In this document: in pieces, positions 8,948 to 19,153 of the stretch
Numbering within the stretch: position 1 is the stretch's first letter
Layout of the letters: every line of letters begins with the position of its first letter
Assembly (NCBI GenBank): GCA_027075325.1
Contig: JALTBN010000043.1
Span: 202,542-266,541, forward strand
Direction: 5' to 3'
DNA from: Thermococcus sp.
Lineage (GTDB): Archaea; Methanobacteriota_B; Thermococci; Thermococcales; Thermococcaceae
Length of the DNA: 64,000 nucleotides
Made by a program: the position numbers and the translations under genes
The notes under the pieces: model-generated
The model's database searches: none
What the model saw: the letters and a program-made list of their open reading frames with translations, nothing else
Told to the model about the DNA's origin: nothing

Positions 8948-8951
8948 TACC

Positions 8952-9247
8952 ATCAAACTTCGCGCAGGCGAAGTTTGATCAAGGTTCGTGATTCTTGTTT
9001 AGAGGTGCGTTATGGTGGGATTTCTCGTTAGAGTCGCCATTTGGGAGTGAGTTCCTCATCAGGAGCGTGTTTTAAGTGGGTTCGGCTTTTTAGCGCTCCA
9101 ACGGAGCGCGATGGGAGTGAACCCCTCAAGAAGATCCCTTCCAGACAATCCACTCGTTAATGCCACGAATTCCGTCTGAAATCCTCTGGAAGCAGAACCT
9201 CAATTAAGAATCACAAACTTTGATGAAACTTTGCAATGCAAAGTTTC
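8952..9247 (+). repeat. Hairpin-bounded intergenic element, copy 1 (296 bp)
   Basis: Begins five bases after tRNA-Asp with a perfect 12-bp hairpin (ATCAAACTTCGC, loop GCAG) and ends with a 10-bp hairpin (GAAACTTTGC, loop AAT). Just inside the hairpins the ends are complementary: left GATCAAGGTTCGTGATTCTT against right AAGAATCACAAACTTTGAT. A 7-bp internal hairpin, GCGCTCC/GGAGCGC, lies at 9093-9109. Ends match copies 2 and 3 but the interior has diverged. No plausible protein is encoded. Confidence 0.7.
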
Positions 9248-9505
9248 GCGCCGCTTTCACCCTCGTTCAAGCGTCCTGACGGATGGCGGAAAGATTGCGT
9301 GCTTTCTAAAAAACCAAATTCTCAGGAGGTTTACTCATTAACTGCCATTTCTTGAACGTTTGCTCTCCTCAGGGCGTCCTTTGGACGCCGGAATACGGTG
9401 CAAATCTCTCCAAATGCTCCTTTTAGGAGTAAACCCCACTTCAGCAGGGTGTTGAAACGTGCACGCTAGTGCTACCCCTTATCTGAGAAAGAACCCCTTT
9501 TGGCC
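9248..9505 (+). other. Gene-free spacer between repeat copies, possibly a decayed element
   Basis: About 260 bp without a credible gene. It contains a perfect hairpin, GGCGTCC/GGACGCC with loop TTT (9373-9389), resembling the internal hairpin of the flanking copies. A weak match (AAGAACCCC/AGAAAG, near 9487-9495) may be another degraded end. I see no promoter or RNA gene I can name. Confidence 0.4.
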
Positions 9506-9821
9506 AAGCTTTTTCTAAAAGCTTGCTCATGAAGTTTGATCAAGGTCGGTGGTTCTTCTTTGAGATGCTAGCACAGGGATTTCTCTTTTACAGGCTGTTT
9601 TTAGTGCAAATTCCTTCATTATTGCCCTTCTCAAGTAGTTCCTCTCTGTTAATGCCCTTCGGGTGTCGGTTAAAATCGAACTCTCATTAAAATCCCGCTG
9701 ATGAAGGTAAAATTCAAGATTCACCCTCAGCATTTTTCAATGGAATCTCTCTTAAACTGGCAGTTTAAGAAGAACCACCAAACTTTTGATGAAACTTTGC
9801 TCTGCTTTCAGGGCAAAGCTT
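9506..9821 (+). repeat. Hairpin-bounded intergenic element, copy 2
   Basis: The left outer hairpin is altered (AAGCTTTT/AAAAGCTT, 9506-9524). The shared core runs from GAAGTTTGATCAAGG (9531) to GATGAAACTTTGC (9800). Inner ends are complementary: GGTGGTTCTT left, AAGAACCACC right. The interior is closely similar to copy 3, for example CGGTTAAAATCGAACTCTC and TTAAACTGGCAGTTTAAG. The internal hairpin ATGCCC-TTC-GGGTGT pairs only if G-U pairs are allowed. It ends at the tRNA-Arg promoter. Confidence 0.7.
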
Positions 9822-9830
9822 AAAAATGCC
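9818..9830 (+). promoter_or_regulatory. TATA box of tRNA-Arg
   Basis: The sequence gcttaaaaatgcc lies about 26 bp before the tRNA 5' end. It overlaps the right end of repeat copy 2, so the element boundary and the promoter are fused or adjoin exactly. Confidence 0.55.
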
Positions 9831-9851
9831 TTTCAGTTCTATCAATTGCGT

Positions 9852-9928
<77 letters not shown>

Positions 9929-9933
9929 GAAAA

Positions 9934-10231
9934 CAAACTTCGCCTGCGCGAAGTTTGATCAAGGTTGGTGGTTCTTATTTGAGATGCCAAAATACATGAG
10001 GATTCCTTTTACGAGCTGTTTTGGGCGTGAATTCCCTTAGTACTACAACTCTCAAGGAGTTCCTTTCCGTTGACGCCCTTCGGGCGTCGGTTAAAATCGA
10101 ACTCTCATTAAAACGTGAGCTACCAATTGGAATTCAAGATTCATTCCAGCGTTCTTCAATGGAATCCCTCTTAAACTGGCAGTTTAAGAAGAACCACAAA
10201 CCTTGATGAAACTTTTCGCCAGAAAAGTTTC
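9934..10231 (+). repeat. Hairpin-bounded intergenic element, copy 3 (298 bp)
   Basis: Starts six bases after tRNA-Arg with hairpin CAAACTTCGC/GCGAAGTTTG (loop CTGC) and ends with GAAACTTTTC/GAAAAGTTTC (loop GCCA). Inner ends pair over about 19 positions with one mismatch (ATCAAGGTTGGTGGTTCTT left, AAGAACCACAAACCTTGAT right). The internal hairpin GACGCCC-TTC-GGGCGTC is at 10072-10088. This is the best preserved copy. Confidence 0.75.
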
Positions 10232-10487
10232 CTGTACTCTCAAACCCCCGGAGTGGGGCTTCGCCCCACAACCTCGTTTTTTCTTAAACTACTGGGGGGC
10301 TAACGCCCCCACCCCAATCGCTACTTGTTTGAGCAAGCGCTGGCGGAATGTCGTTGAGTGTTTTTGAAGCATTTATTGCAGGTAGTGCCTCTCATACCCC
10401 CTTCTTGTGGACTGAAGTTAATTCGTCACTGGTGATATAAACGGACGAAAGGGTTAAAAATAGAAACGCTAACAACCCCCGGTTAAA
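10232..10487 (+). other. Gene-free spacer with GC-rich hairpins and promoter for the next gene
   Basis: Two strong hairpins occur: GTGGGGC-TTC-GCCCCAC (about 10252-10268) and GGGGGC-TAAC-GCCCCC (about 10296-10312). TATA-like tgatataaac (about 10433) and ggttaaaaatag (about 10453) precede the downstream ATG. I see no coding sequence. Confidence 0.45.
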
Positions 10488-12329
10488 ATGAAGCGGGTGC
10501 ACGTGATAGTAGTTATCCTCGTGGCACTCACGCTGATTATGCCTTCGTTCAGTTCACTAGTCAGCGCTCAAACCGTCTGGAGAGATGGGGAGCAGTTCAA
10601 GGTTGTAAATTCCAATCAGATTGTTCTATTCAATATCAGCAACGTTCCAATTACTGTTCCAAAGGACGCCAAGGACATCAACGTGACAATCCATGCCCGG
10701 TTCCGCTTGTTACATGCTCCGGATATCGTTAACGTGAGTGCATTTGTATGCGAGGTGAACAGCGACAACGTTGTATTCGCGATTTCTTCTTCAGGTTCCA
10801 ACAGGGCAATACTCAACACCCATATGGAACCTAATCGAGTAAGTAGTTGGGATGTTGCCTTTTGTCCGGATGATATTTGCTCTAATGTCCTTGATGTTAA
10901 CATTACGCTGATGAACGTTTCGCCGATTGATGGTTCTGTAAACATCGCAAACGCGTATGTGGTTCTATCCAACCGCTCATCTTCTTTGGAAGCGCTCATA
11001 CCAACGCGTGACTTTGTAAGGATAACTGTTGTTTATAGCAGAGAGAACATCACCTTCAGGAGCAAAGTAAAGAACGTATCCTCCCAGAATTCCCCTCAGG
11101 ATAATCATGGCACCTTTTGGGCTGGAATCATAGGTGTGGGGATTCTTCTCGTGATTTTAATACCAACCATAGCGTTTCTCTTTTCTGGAGGTGGCCCAAG
11201 AGAGAGGGGAAGAGTTGCTGGATGGAGTTTAGCAGGGGTGAGTTTAGCAGGGGTTGTTCTTTTTATTAGCATAGTTATTAGTTTGATTCTCTGGGAAGTA
11301 AGTTTTAACACAGTTTTTCTAGTTGCCCTCCTCTTTGCTTTTATCATCGCCGTGTTGGTGATCACTTTGGGGAACAACCTGAACCGTAATGTCAGGGCAT
11401 TTCTCATTTCTGCTTTTGTTGCCCTAGTGGTCATTGGAAACATCGCGATTCTGTTAATGCTTGGAATTGGAGGGCAGGATTTCTTTGCTCTTTTGTTTAA
11501 TTACTCATTTTTTGGCGTTCCATTAACCTTTTTGATAATATGGGGTGCTGGTGGGTTCTGGATGGGAATTATTGGTACCTTCGTTGTTGAAGTATTTGGC
11601 CTTGGAATGCTCATAAGTGGTCGAACCAATTTAATACCTGTGGGTCTTTCAATCCTCGCAGTTTTTGGATATGCGGTGATTTTTATCCAGATAAGACTGA
11701 AGACGATATTCACAACTCAGATAGCAACTTTGAGGAATACCCTAAACAACTTAAATAATCGCCTTGTTTTGCCTGGGGTGAACAGGCTCATAAACATGCT
11801 TATAATTAGGATTACACAAACCAATAATGAGCTAGATACATTCTTTGACATCCTTGCCGGTGGGGTTATAACCGCGGGGAGCACGGTACTCACGCTTGCA
11901 TTTTCGCCTGCGTTGTTAGAGAGTGAAAATTTTGACTGGATGGATGCAATTCAAAAAGCCATAGGCTCTATATTTATTTTTTACATCGGAATTTTGATTC
12001 TTTCCATATTCCTGCTCAGGGCAGATGACGTTTTAAGACAGGTTAATTTTCAGCCTCCACGTCTAACCATCCAAAACGCCATCTCAATGCTCTTAATCGT
12101 GCTTGGACTTGGTGGAGGTGCATTGTTCAGTATAAACCCGAACGTTATTCAAAATATGAGCTTATTAGTTAAAGTTTGGTTTCCATTTGAATTTTCTATC
12201 GGGATTTCTGCTCTCATTTACTTCGCCCTTTCTAGAACACGGAGTAGAGCACAAAGTCTTTTAGTATCCGCAATTATTTTAATTATTGGCACTGTGGGGG
12301 TTTATATACTAACTTTCTGGATAAAATAA
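10488..12329 (+). CDS. Polytopic membrane protein with signal peptide and extracellular N-terminal domain, unknown
   Basis: A 613-aa protein I cannot assign. Residues 1-27 are a signal peptide (HVIVVILVALTLIMPSFSSL...VSAQ). Residues 28 to about 205 form a soluble region rich in asparagine/serine with many NxS/T sites and three cysteines, likely outside the cell. The rest has roughly a dozen hydrophobic segments, split by a soluble stretch at about 405-455 (TLRNTLNNLNNRLVLPG...). The gene is visibly more AT-rich than its neighbours and sits beside the repeat cluster, which suggests transfer. The ribosome-binding site is weak (CCCCGG). Confidence 0.8.
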   Translation: MKRVHVIVVILVALTLIMPSFSSLVSAQTVWRDGEQFKVVNSNQIVLFNISNVPITVPKDAKDINVTIHARFRLLHAPDIVNVSAFVCEVNSDNVVFAISSSGSNRAILNTHMEPNRVSSWDVAFCPDDICSNVLDVNITLMNVSPIDGSVNIANAYVVLSNRSSSLEALIPTRDFVRITVVYSRENITFRSKVKNVSSQNSPQDNHGTFWAGIIGVGILLVILIPTIAFLFSGGGPRERGRVAGWSLAGVSLAGVVLFISIVISLILWEVSFNTVFLVALLFAFIIAVLVITLGNNLNRNVRAFLISAFVALVVIGNIAILLMLGIGGQDFFALLFNYSFFGVPLTFLIIWGAGGFWMGIIGTFVVEVFGLGMLISGRTNLIPVGLSILAVFGYAVIFIQIRLKTIFTTQIATLRNTLNNLNNRLVLPGVNRLINMLIIRITQTNNELDTFFDILAGGVITAGSTVLTLAFSPALLESENFDWMDAIQKAIGSIFIFYIGILILSIFLLRADDVLRQVNFQPPRLTIQNAISMLLIVLGLGGGALFSINPNVIQNMSLLVKVWFPFEFSIGISALIYFALSRTRSRAQSLLVSAIILIIGTVGVYILTFWIK

Positions 12330-12364
12330 TAAAAAAATAACGAATGAGGTTAGTATAGTATTGT

Positions 12365-13660
12365 TTATGGGTAAATCCTGCTCGGCGTCCTCGGGAAGAG
12401 CGTGGCCCAGCGGACGTGGTCGAGCTTGAGAACCCAGGCAACAATCCTCTCTAAGCCAAGGCCGAAGCCGCTGTGCGGAACGCTGCCGTACTTCCTGAGG
12501 TCGAGGTACCACTCGTAGTCCTCAGGCTTCATGCCCTCGTCGAGTATCCTCTGGACGAGCTTTTCATAGCTGTCCTCACGCTGGCTTCCGCCTATGACCT
12601 CGCCGTATCCCTCCGGAGCGAGCATGTCCACCGCGAGGACCTTCCTCGAGTCGCTGGGGTCCTCCTTCATGTAGAACGCCTTGATGTGCTTGGGATAGCC
12701 GTAGACGAAGAACGGGGTCTCAAACTCCTGGGTCAGGATTCTCTCCTCGTCCGCCCCCATGTCCTCGCCCCACTCTATCTCAACGCCCTTGCTCTGGAGT
12801 ATGTCGATGGCCTCGTCGTAGCTTATCCTCGGGAACGGCGGGACGGTGTTCTTAAGGGTCTTCAGGTCGTCCTTGCGGTAGAGCTCGATCTCCTTCTTCC
12901 TGAGCTCGAGGGTCCTCTGCACCATGTAGCTGACGAGCTCCTCCTCGACCTTCATGATGTCCCAGAGGTCCATCCAGGCGCCTTCAAGCTCCAGGTGCCA
13001 GAACTCGGTGAGGTGCCTCCTTGTCCTGCTCTTCTCGGCCCTGAAGCTCGGGGTGAGGCTCCAGACCTTCTCAAGGCTGAAGATGGCGGCCTCGAGGTAG
13101 AGCTGGGCCGACTGGCTGAGGTAGGCGTGTCTGTCGAAGTACTTGAGCTTGAAGAGGGTCGCTCCGCCCTCAACTGCTCCCGTAACGAGTATCGGCGGAA
13201 AGACCTCGTACCATCCGTCCTGGAGGAGCCACTCGCGGGCGGCCTGCATCATCGTGGCTTTAACCTTCATTATCGCCGCCACTTTAGGCGAGTGGAGGTG
13301 GAGGTGTCTGACGTCGAGCAGGAACTCCTCGCTTGCGTCCTTCGTTATCGGGAAGAAGTCCACGTTCTGAACGACCTCTATCTTATCGGCCTGAATCTCG
13401 ACCCCTGTGGGGGCGCGGGGGTCGGCCTTGACGGTTCCCTCGATGATGACGCTGGACTCGATTCCGGCCTTCTTCGCCTCGGCGTAGGCTTCCTCGCTTA
13501 GCTCCTTCTTAAATATAGTCTGAACTATCCCACTTGAGTCGCGGAGGACTATAAAAACCTTCTTTCCGACTTCCCTCTTCCTGTAAACCCAACCGGCGAG
13601 CTTGACGCGCTTACCCGCCATTTCAGGCCTGACATCGGCACAGTAAACCTTATCTATCAT
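12365..13660 (-). CDS. asnS: Asparaginyl-tRNA synthetase
   Basis: Class IIb aminoacyl-tRNA synthetase, about 431 aa. The N-terminal OB-fold anticodon-binding domain (VKLAGWVYRKREVGKKVFIVLRD) is followed by the catalytic core. Class II motif 2 is seen as SFRAEKSRTRRHLTEFWHLELE and motif 3 as GFGLGLERIVAWVL. FFPITKDASEEFLLDVRHLHLH is typical of archaeal AsnS. On the minus strand GGAGGTGGT precedes two consecutive ATGs (13663, 13660), and I take the second. A longer frame to 13729 lacks a ribosome-binding site and overlaps the TATA box (13691-13698). Confidence 0.9.
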   Translation of the reverse strand: MIDKVYCADVRPEMAGKRVKLAGWVYRKREVGKKVFIVLRDSSGIVQTIFKKELSEEAYAEAKKAGIESSVIIEGTVKADPRAPTGVEIQADKIEVVQNVDFFPITKDASEEFLLDVRHLHLHSPKVAAIMKVKATMMQAAREWLLQDGWYEVFPPILVTGAVEGGATLFKLKYFDRHAYLSQSAQLYLEAAIFSLEKVWSLTPSFRAEKSRTRRHLTEFWHLELEGAWMDLWDIMKVEEELVSYMVQRTLELRKKEIELYRKDDLKTLKNTVPPFPRISYDEAIDILQSKGVEIEWGEDMGADEERILTQEFETPFFVYGYPKHIKAFYMKEDPSDSRKVLAVDMLAPEGYGEVIGGSQREDSYEKLVQRILDEGMKPEDYEWYLDLRKYGSVPHSGFGLGLERIVAWVLKLDHVRWATLFPRTPSRIYP

Positions 13661-13930
13661 CATACCACCTCCAGAGGCTTTGATACGGGGTTTATAATGG
13701 TAGCGATGGTCCGGGATGAAACCGGACATTAGGCACTCAGGCCAGCCAAAACTAACTTAGAAGGGTCAATTCGTCCAGATCTCAATGGCAGTTATTCCCT
13801 TTGATACTTTGAGGATCGGCGGCATGGTATTCGATGGTGCCCTGCTCATTTAAATCCTTTGGGCCGATTTATGTCATTCTGGCAGAAACCTTAATTACCT
13901 CCCTGTCACATGTTCGAGTGAGGTGGGAAA

Positions 13931-15193
13931 GTGTTCGCACTGGCCGGAACGGTGGTTGATTCGAGGGGAGCCATTCAAGATCATGCCGTTGTTGTGGACG
14001 GCAACGTGATCTCCGCTGTTCTGCCTGTGGGGGAGCTTGAATCCCTCGGCGTGGATGAGGTCTACGGCGGGAAGGGATACTTAGTCATGCCAGGCCTGAT
14101 TAACGCGCACACCCACGTGGCGATGGCAAAGTTTAGGGGCCTCGGAGAGAACCTGCCCACTGAGCAGTGGCTTGAAGAGATTATATGGCCGATGGAGCGC
14201 GAGTGGAAGCCCAAGGAAATCCGCCGCTGGGCGCTGCTTGGAATGGCCGAGGCCCTGGCAAACGGCTCGACAACTATAAACGACCACTACTTCTTTGCGG
14301 AGGAGATAGCGGAAGTCGCCCGGAAGCTGGGAATCCGCGCCTTCATAGGTCAGACAGTTATGGACGAGGTTGACTTCCCCCTCGCGAGGCCGGAGGAGGG
14401 CTTCCGCTTCTTCAAGAGGTGGTGGAGGAAGGACGAACTTGTTACACCAACCCTAGCGCCCCATGCCACAAACACCGTTTCCTACGAGCTCATGGTGGAG
14501 CTTGGGGAGGCAGCCAGGGACTGCGGGGCAAGGGTTCATATGCACGTCTCACAGAGTCAGACAGAGGTTAAGGAGGTAAAGAAGCGCTACGGAGTTTTAC
14601 CCATCGAGCTTCTCCAGCGCGCTGGCCTTCTTAATTCGCTCTTCATAGGGGTCCACGGGATTTACATGAGCGGGAAAGAGAAAGAGCTCTACGCCCGGAG
14701 CGGTGCAACCCTGGTCCACTGCCCAACGAGCAATTTGATGCTTGAGGGTAGAACTGCTGATGTCGGCTCCCTCCACACCCTGGGGGTCAACCTTGCCCTT
14801 GGAAATGACTCGCCAAACCCAACTGGAATACTGGATATGTTCGCAGAGATGAGGGCAGCCCTCCTCGCGTCCGGAATGACCTCCAACAAAAGGATCCACA
14901 GCAGAGAAGCCCTTAACATGGCAACTATTGGGGGCGCAAGGGCCCTCGGCATGGAGGCTGGTGTACTAAGGGAAGGAGCCCTCGCCGACCTCGTTCTTCT
15001 TAAGGCCGATAAGCCATGGTTTCTTCCGGAGGAAGGAGCCAACGTCGTGGGTTCCGCCAGGGGAAGCGACGTCAGCGTGGTCGTCGTGAACGGGGAAGTG
15101 GTCTACAGGGACGGTCTCTTTACGAGGCTCGGGAAAACGCTCGACGAAATCTGGGCCGAAGGGAAAAGTTTTAAAACGGGCCAGGAAATTTGA
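13931..15193 (+). CDS. mtaD: Amidohydrolase: S-adenosylhomocysteine / methylthioadenosine deaminase family
   Basis: A 420-aa metal-dependent hydrolase of the MtaD/TrzN group. Metal ligands appear in NAHTHVAM (two His), then the histidines of LAPHATN, MHVSQS and GVHGIYM, and the aspartate in ALGNDSPNPTG. Related enzymes deaminate adenosyl compounds of the methionine salvage cycle; the exact substrate (SAH, MTA, adenosine) cannot be read from sequence. GTG start after GAGGTGGGAAA; TATA-like ccttaatta near 13889-13897. Confidence 0.85.
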   Translation: MFALAGTVVDSRGAIQDHAVVVDGNVISAVLPVGELESLGVDEVYGGKGYLVMPGLINAHTHVAMAKFRGLGENLPTEQWLEEIIWPMEREWKPKEIRRWALLGMAEALANGSTTINDHYFFAEEIAEVARKLGIRAFIGQTVMDEVDFPLARPEEGFRFFKRWWRKDELVTPTLAPHATNTVSYELMVELGEAARDCGARVHMHVSQSQTEVKEVKKRYGVLPIELLQRAGLLNSLFIGVHGIYMSGKEKELYARSGATLVHCPTSNLMLEGRTADVGSLHTLGVNLALGNDSPNPTGILDMFAEMRAALLASGMTSNKRIHSREALNMATIGGARALGMEAGVLREGALADLVLLKADKPWFLPEEGANVVGSARGSDVSVVVVNGEVVYRDGLFTRLGKTLDEIWAEGKSFKTGQEI

Positions 15194-15229
15194 CCATGGC
15201 CTTAATCTCAAGCTAACGGAGGGATGATG

Positions 15230-15433
15230 ATGGGAAATATTAAGCAGACGTTCATCAAAAGGGCCGCTCGCGAGCTCTTTGATAGGTACCCTGACCAGTT
15301 CACCAGGGAGTTCGAGTACAACAAGAAGAAGGTTGAAGAGCTTACAAACGTTACGAGCAAGACCATAAGAAACAGGATAGCCGGTTACATAACGAAGCTC
15401 GTCAGGATGAAGGAAGAAGGAAAGATGCTCTGA
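15230..15433 (+). CDS. rps17e: 30S ribosomal protein S17e
   Basis: A 67-aa basic protein beginning [20 protein letters not shown], the standard archaeal S17e sequence, with the conserved [13 protein letters not shown]. Three ATGs lie in a row after GGAGGG. The third gives the best spacing and the family's N terminus. It starts 36 bp after the deaminase gene and may share its transcript. Confidence 0.95.
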   Translation: MGNIKQTFIKRAARELFDRYPDQFTREFEYNKKKVEELTNVTSKTIRNRIAGYITKLVRMKEEGKML

Positions 15434-15518
15434 CTACGCCTTCCCCTTTTTTGAGCCCTCTCCTTCCGAGGATTCCTCTTTTGCAGCCTTCCCATTTTTC
15501 TCTACCGTCAAGCCCTTT

Positions 15519-16109
15519 CTAAAGGCCGTCTAGGTCTTCCAGAATTCTGGGCGGCAACCTTCCCCTAAGATCCTTAAGGACTTCTTCAAAGAGCCTCTCA
15601 TCCTCCTGAGCAACGCGACGCAGGAGGTTCTCTATGTATGTTTCCACCAGCAACCGGACTTCCTCAAGCTCTCTCCGGGCTTCCATGATCTTGTCCAGCC
15701 TGGTCTCAATGTCATTGAGGAAACCCACGAGTTCGTCCACCTTCTCCTCCACAGGCCCCGTGGATTTTATAAGCTCCCTGGCTTCGGTGTAGACGTCACC
15801 CCTACGCGGATGTCTGGGCTCGTATAGCTCGGTGCCAAAGAGGTAAGGGGTGAGCATTACCTCCATTCTGAAACCCCGCTTTATGGTGTAGTACTTCCTG
15901 GGTCTGCCGCGGGGTATCTTCTCGGTCCTCTCCTCGATCAAGCCGGCACCCTTTAGTATCCGAAGATGCTCTAAGACGGCCTTTTGACCCACTCCCAGCT
16001 CTTGACTCAGCTCGCTAACATAGTACGGCCTGCGGGTGAGCAGGATAAGAATCCGCCGCCTGGTCTCGTTCCCCAGTATGTCGAGCAGCTTTCCCATGTC
16101 TGATTCCAT
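15519..16109 (-). CDS. phr: Phr, archaeal heat-shock transcription regulator (ArsR-type winged helix)
   Basis: A 196-aa protein whose N-terminal 70 residues are an ArsR-like winged helix: LLDILGNETRRRILILLTRR, SELSQELGVGQKAVLEHLRIL and IPRGRPRKYYTIK, very close to Pyrococcus furiosus Phr. A long helical C-terminal dimer region follows. In P. furiosus, Phr represses heat-shock genes and itself at normal temperature. A near-perfect Phr site lies over this gene's own start region (16122-16144), consistent with autoregulation. ATG at 16109 follows GGGGGTGATGAT; longer in-frame starts would place the operator inside the coding sequence. Confidence 0.93.
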   Translation of the reverse strand: MESDMGKLLDILGNETRRRILILLTRRPYYVSELSQELGVGQKAVLEHLRILKGAGLIEERTEKIPRGRPRKYYTIKRGFRMEVMLTPYLFGTELYEPRHPRRGDVYTEARELIKSTGPVEEKVDELVGFLNDIETRLDKIMEARRELEEVRLLVETYIENLLRRVAQEDERLFEEVLKDLRGRLPPRILEDLDGL

Positions 16110-16121
16110 ATCATCACCCCC

Positions 16122-16144
16122 TTCTCTAACCATATGTTAGAAAA
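16122..16144. promoter_or_regulatory. Phr operator overlapping the phr start site
   Basis: Fits the published Phr consensus TTTN2TN2CN5GN2AN2AAA at every fixed position but one (TTC for TTT in the + orientation). The central inverted repeat is CTAAC-N5-GTTAG. It lies just downstream of the minus-strand TATA box (about 16151-16158), so bound Phr would occlude the transcription start. Confidence 0.75.
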
Positions 16145-16174
16145 ATCACCTTTAAACTTTTCGGTGGGTGCCAG

Positions 16175-16184
16175 GTTTATAAAC
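16175..16184 (+). promoter_or_regulatory. TATA box of the DUF424-nmd3 unit
   Basis: tttataaacc about 31-40 bp before the chosen ATG at 16215. It is divergent from phr within a 105-bp intergenic region. Phr could in principle influence both directions, but its site lies about 40 bp upstream of this TATA. Confidence 0.5.
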
Positions 16185-16214
16185 CCCTCCCTGTGCTATT
16201 GAGTGGGGAAGGAA

Positions 16215-16514
16215 ATGATATACATCAAGGTTTACAGGGTTCAGGGAGAGGTCCTGCTGGCGGCGTGCGACGAGGAACTCCTGGGGAAGACATTCAAGGA
16301 AGGCGAGCTCAAGCTGGAGGTAAAGGAGCGCTTTTACAAAGGCGAACTCGTCGAGGAAAGTGCCCTTGAGGGGCTGCTTGAAGAGGCCACCATTGCAAAC
16401 CTCACGGGCCAGAGGTGCGTTTCCAAGGCAATAGAACTTGGGTATGTCGACGAAGAGCGAGTTTTGAGGATTGAGGGCGTTCCGCACGCCCAGATGGCGA
16501 GAATGATGTGGTGA
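16215..16514 (+). CDS. DUF424 family protein
   Basis: A 99-aa archaeal conserved protein beginning MIYIKVYRVQGEVLLAACDEELLGKTFKEG and containing TIANLTGQRCVSKAIELGYV, both typical of DUF424. The function is not established; members are often near translation genes. ATG at 16215 follows GGGGAAGGAA, and the GTG four codons earlier lacks such spacing. It runs directly into nmd3, which suggests coupling and a role near ribosome or tRNA biology (inference). Confidence 0.85.
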   Translation: MIYIKVYRVQGEVLLAACDEELLGKTFKEGELKLEVKERFYKGELVEESALEGLLEEATIANLTGQRCVSKAIELGYVDEERVLRIEGVPHAQMARMMW

Positions 16515-16519
16515 TGGAT

Positions 16520-17680
16520 ATGGGTGAGAGGTTCTGCTATAGGTGTGGAATAAGTGAGGAAGAAGGCGGACCGCTCATAGACGGCCTCTGCCAGGTCTGC
16601 TTCAGAAAGGAGAATCCCGTTCTCCAGTTAGAGAGCGAGATAAACACGGAGCTGTGCCAGAACTGTGGGAGCTACCGGAAGAACGGGGTGTGGGTTGATC
16701 CAAAAAGCTACGAGCTTGAGGAGCTCATATTTGAGGTTGCCGACAGCGCCCTTCTGGAGGAGCTCTCCGAGTCCCTGGACGAGAGGGTGAGGGGCTTTGA
16801 GGTAGTCCCGATGGAGGAGCTGGATGGGATTAAGGAACTTCCAGTTGGCAGGGCTCTCGTGTCATTCCAGCCCGTTGACTGGCACATTGAATACTTCCCG
16901 GCCATAATAACCTACGAGGTTCGCGTTAAGGCCAGGATCCATGAGCTCCAGAGGGAACTCCACGACGAGAAGAAGTACGTTACAGTTTACGTCCGCCAGA
17001 CGGTGTGCCCTCGCTGTCAGAAGTTCCTGGGTGGCTACTTCGAGGCGATACTCCAGGTGAGGGCCGAGGGCAGGCCCCTGGCCGAAGATGAAAGGAAGGC
17101 CATTGGAAAGTTAGTCGAGGAAAAGGTCGACGAGATAATGAGGAAGGACAGGATGGGCTTCATACAGGACACCATCGAGAAGGAGGAGGGACTGGACTTC
17201 TACATGGGCTCAACGAGTGCCGCCAGAAAGCTGGCCCAGGCGATAAAGGATCGCTTTGGTGGGAGCGTGAGCGAGGCCTACGAACTGGTTGGAACCGACA
17301 GGCAGACGAGCAGAGAGATTTACCGCACGAGCGTCAGCGTCAGGATCCCCAGGTTCAGGAGGGGGGACATAGTCCGGGACATGACGGGGAACGTGTACGA
17401 GGTGGAGCGCGTCGATGGGAAGGGGCTGGGTATGAGGGATCTGAGCACCGGCGAGAGCGAACACAGGGACTGGAAAACAGTGAGAAGAGAGGGCGTTGAG
17501 GCCGTTGAAGCCGAGAAGAGGGAGGCCATGGTTACGAGCATCGGCAGGGATGAGGTCCAGATGATGGACATGGAGACCTACGAGACGTACGAGCTCGAAA
17601 AGCCGAACTTTGAGGTTAAGGAGGGCGAGGTCTACGAGATGGCGCACCTCGGTGGCAGGAGGTACTTTCTGAGGCGCAAG

Positions 17681-17689
<9 letters not shown>
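16520..17689 (+). CDS. nmd3: NMD3 family protein, archaeal
   Basis: About 389 aa. The N terminus has zinc-ribbon cysteines (CYRCG...CQVCF, then CQNCG and later CPRCQKF), as in eukaryotic Nmd3, the export adaptor and late maturation factor of the 60S subunit. Archaeal forms presumably act in large-subunit assembly, since there is no nucleus. Starts at GTG 16508, ATG 16514 and ATG 16520 are in frame; 16520 follows GGTGATGGAT and I prefer it. The C-terminal region contains two small beta-barrel-like stretches (RRGDIVRDMTGNVYEVERV). Confidence 0.88.
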
Positions 17690-19084
<1,395 letters not shown>

Positions 19085-19153
19085 TCCCATTTTTACGCCA
19101 AAGTTAAAAACGGATGCAATAAAGTAGTGGGCAGGGATCGAAAGGTGGTTGCC

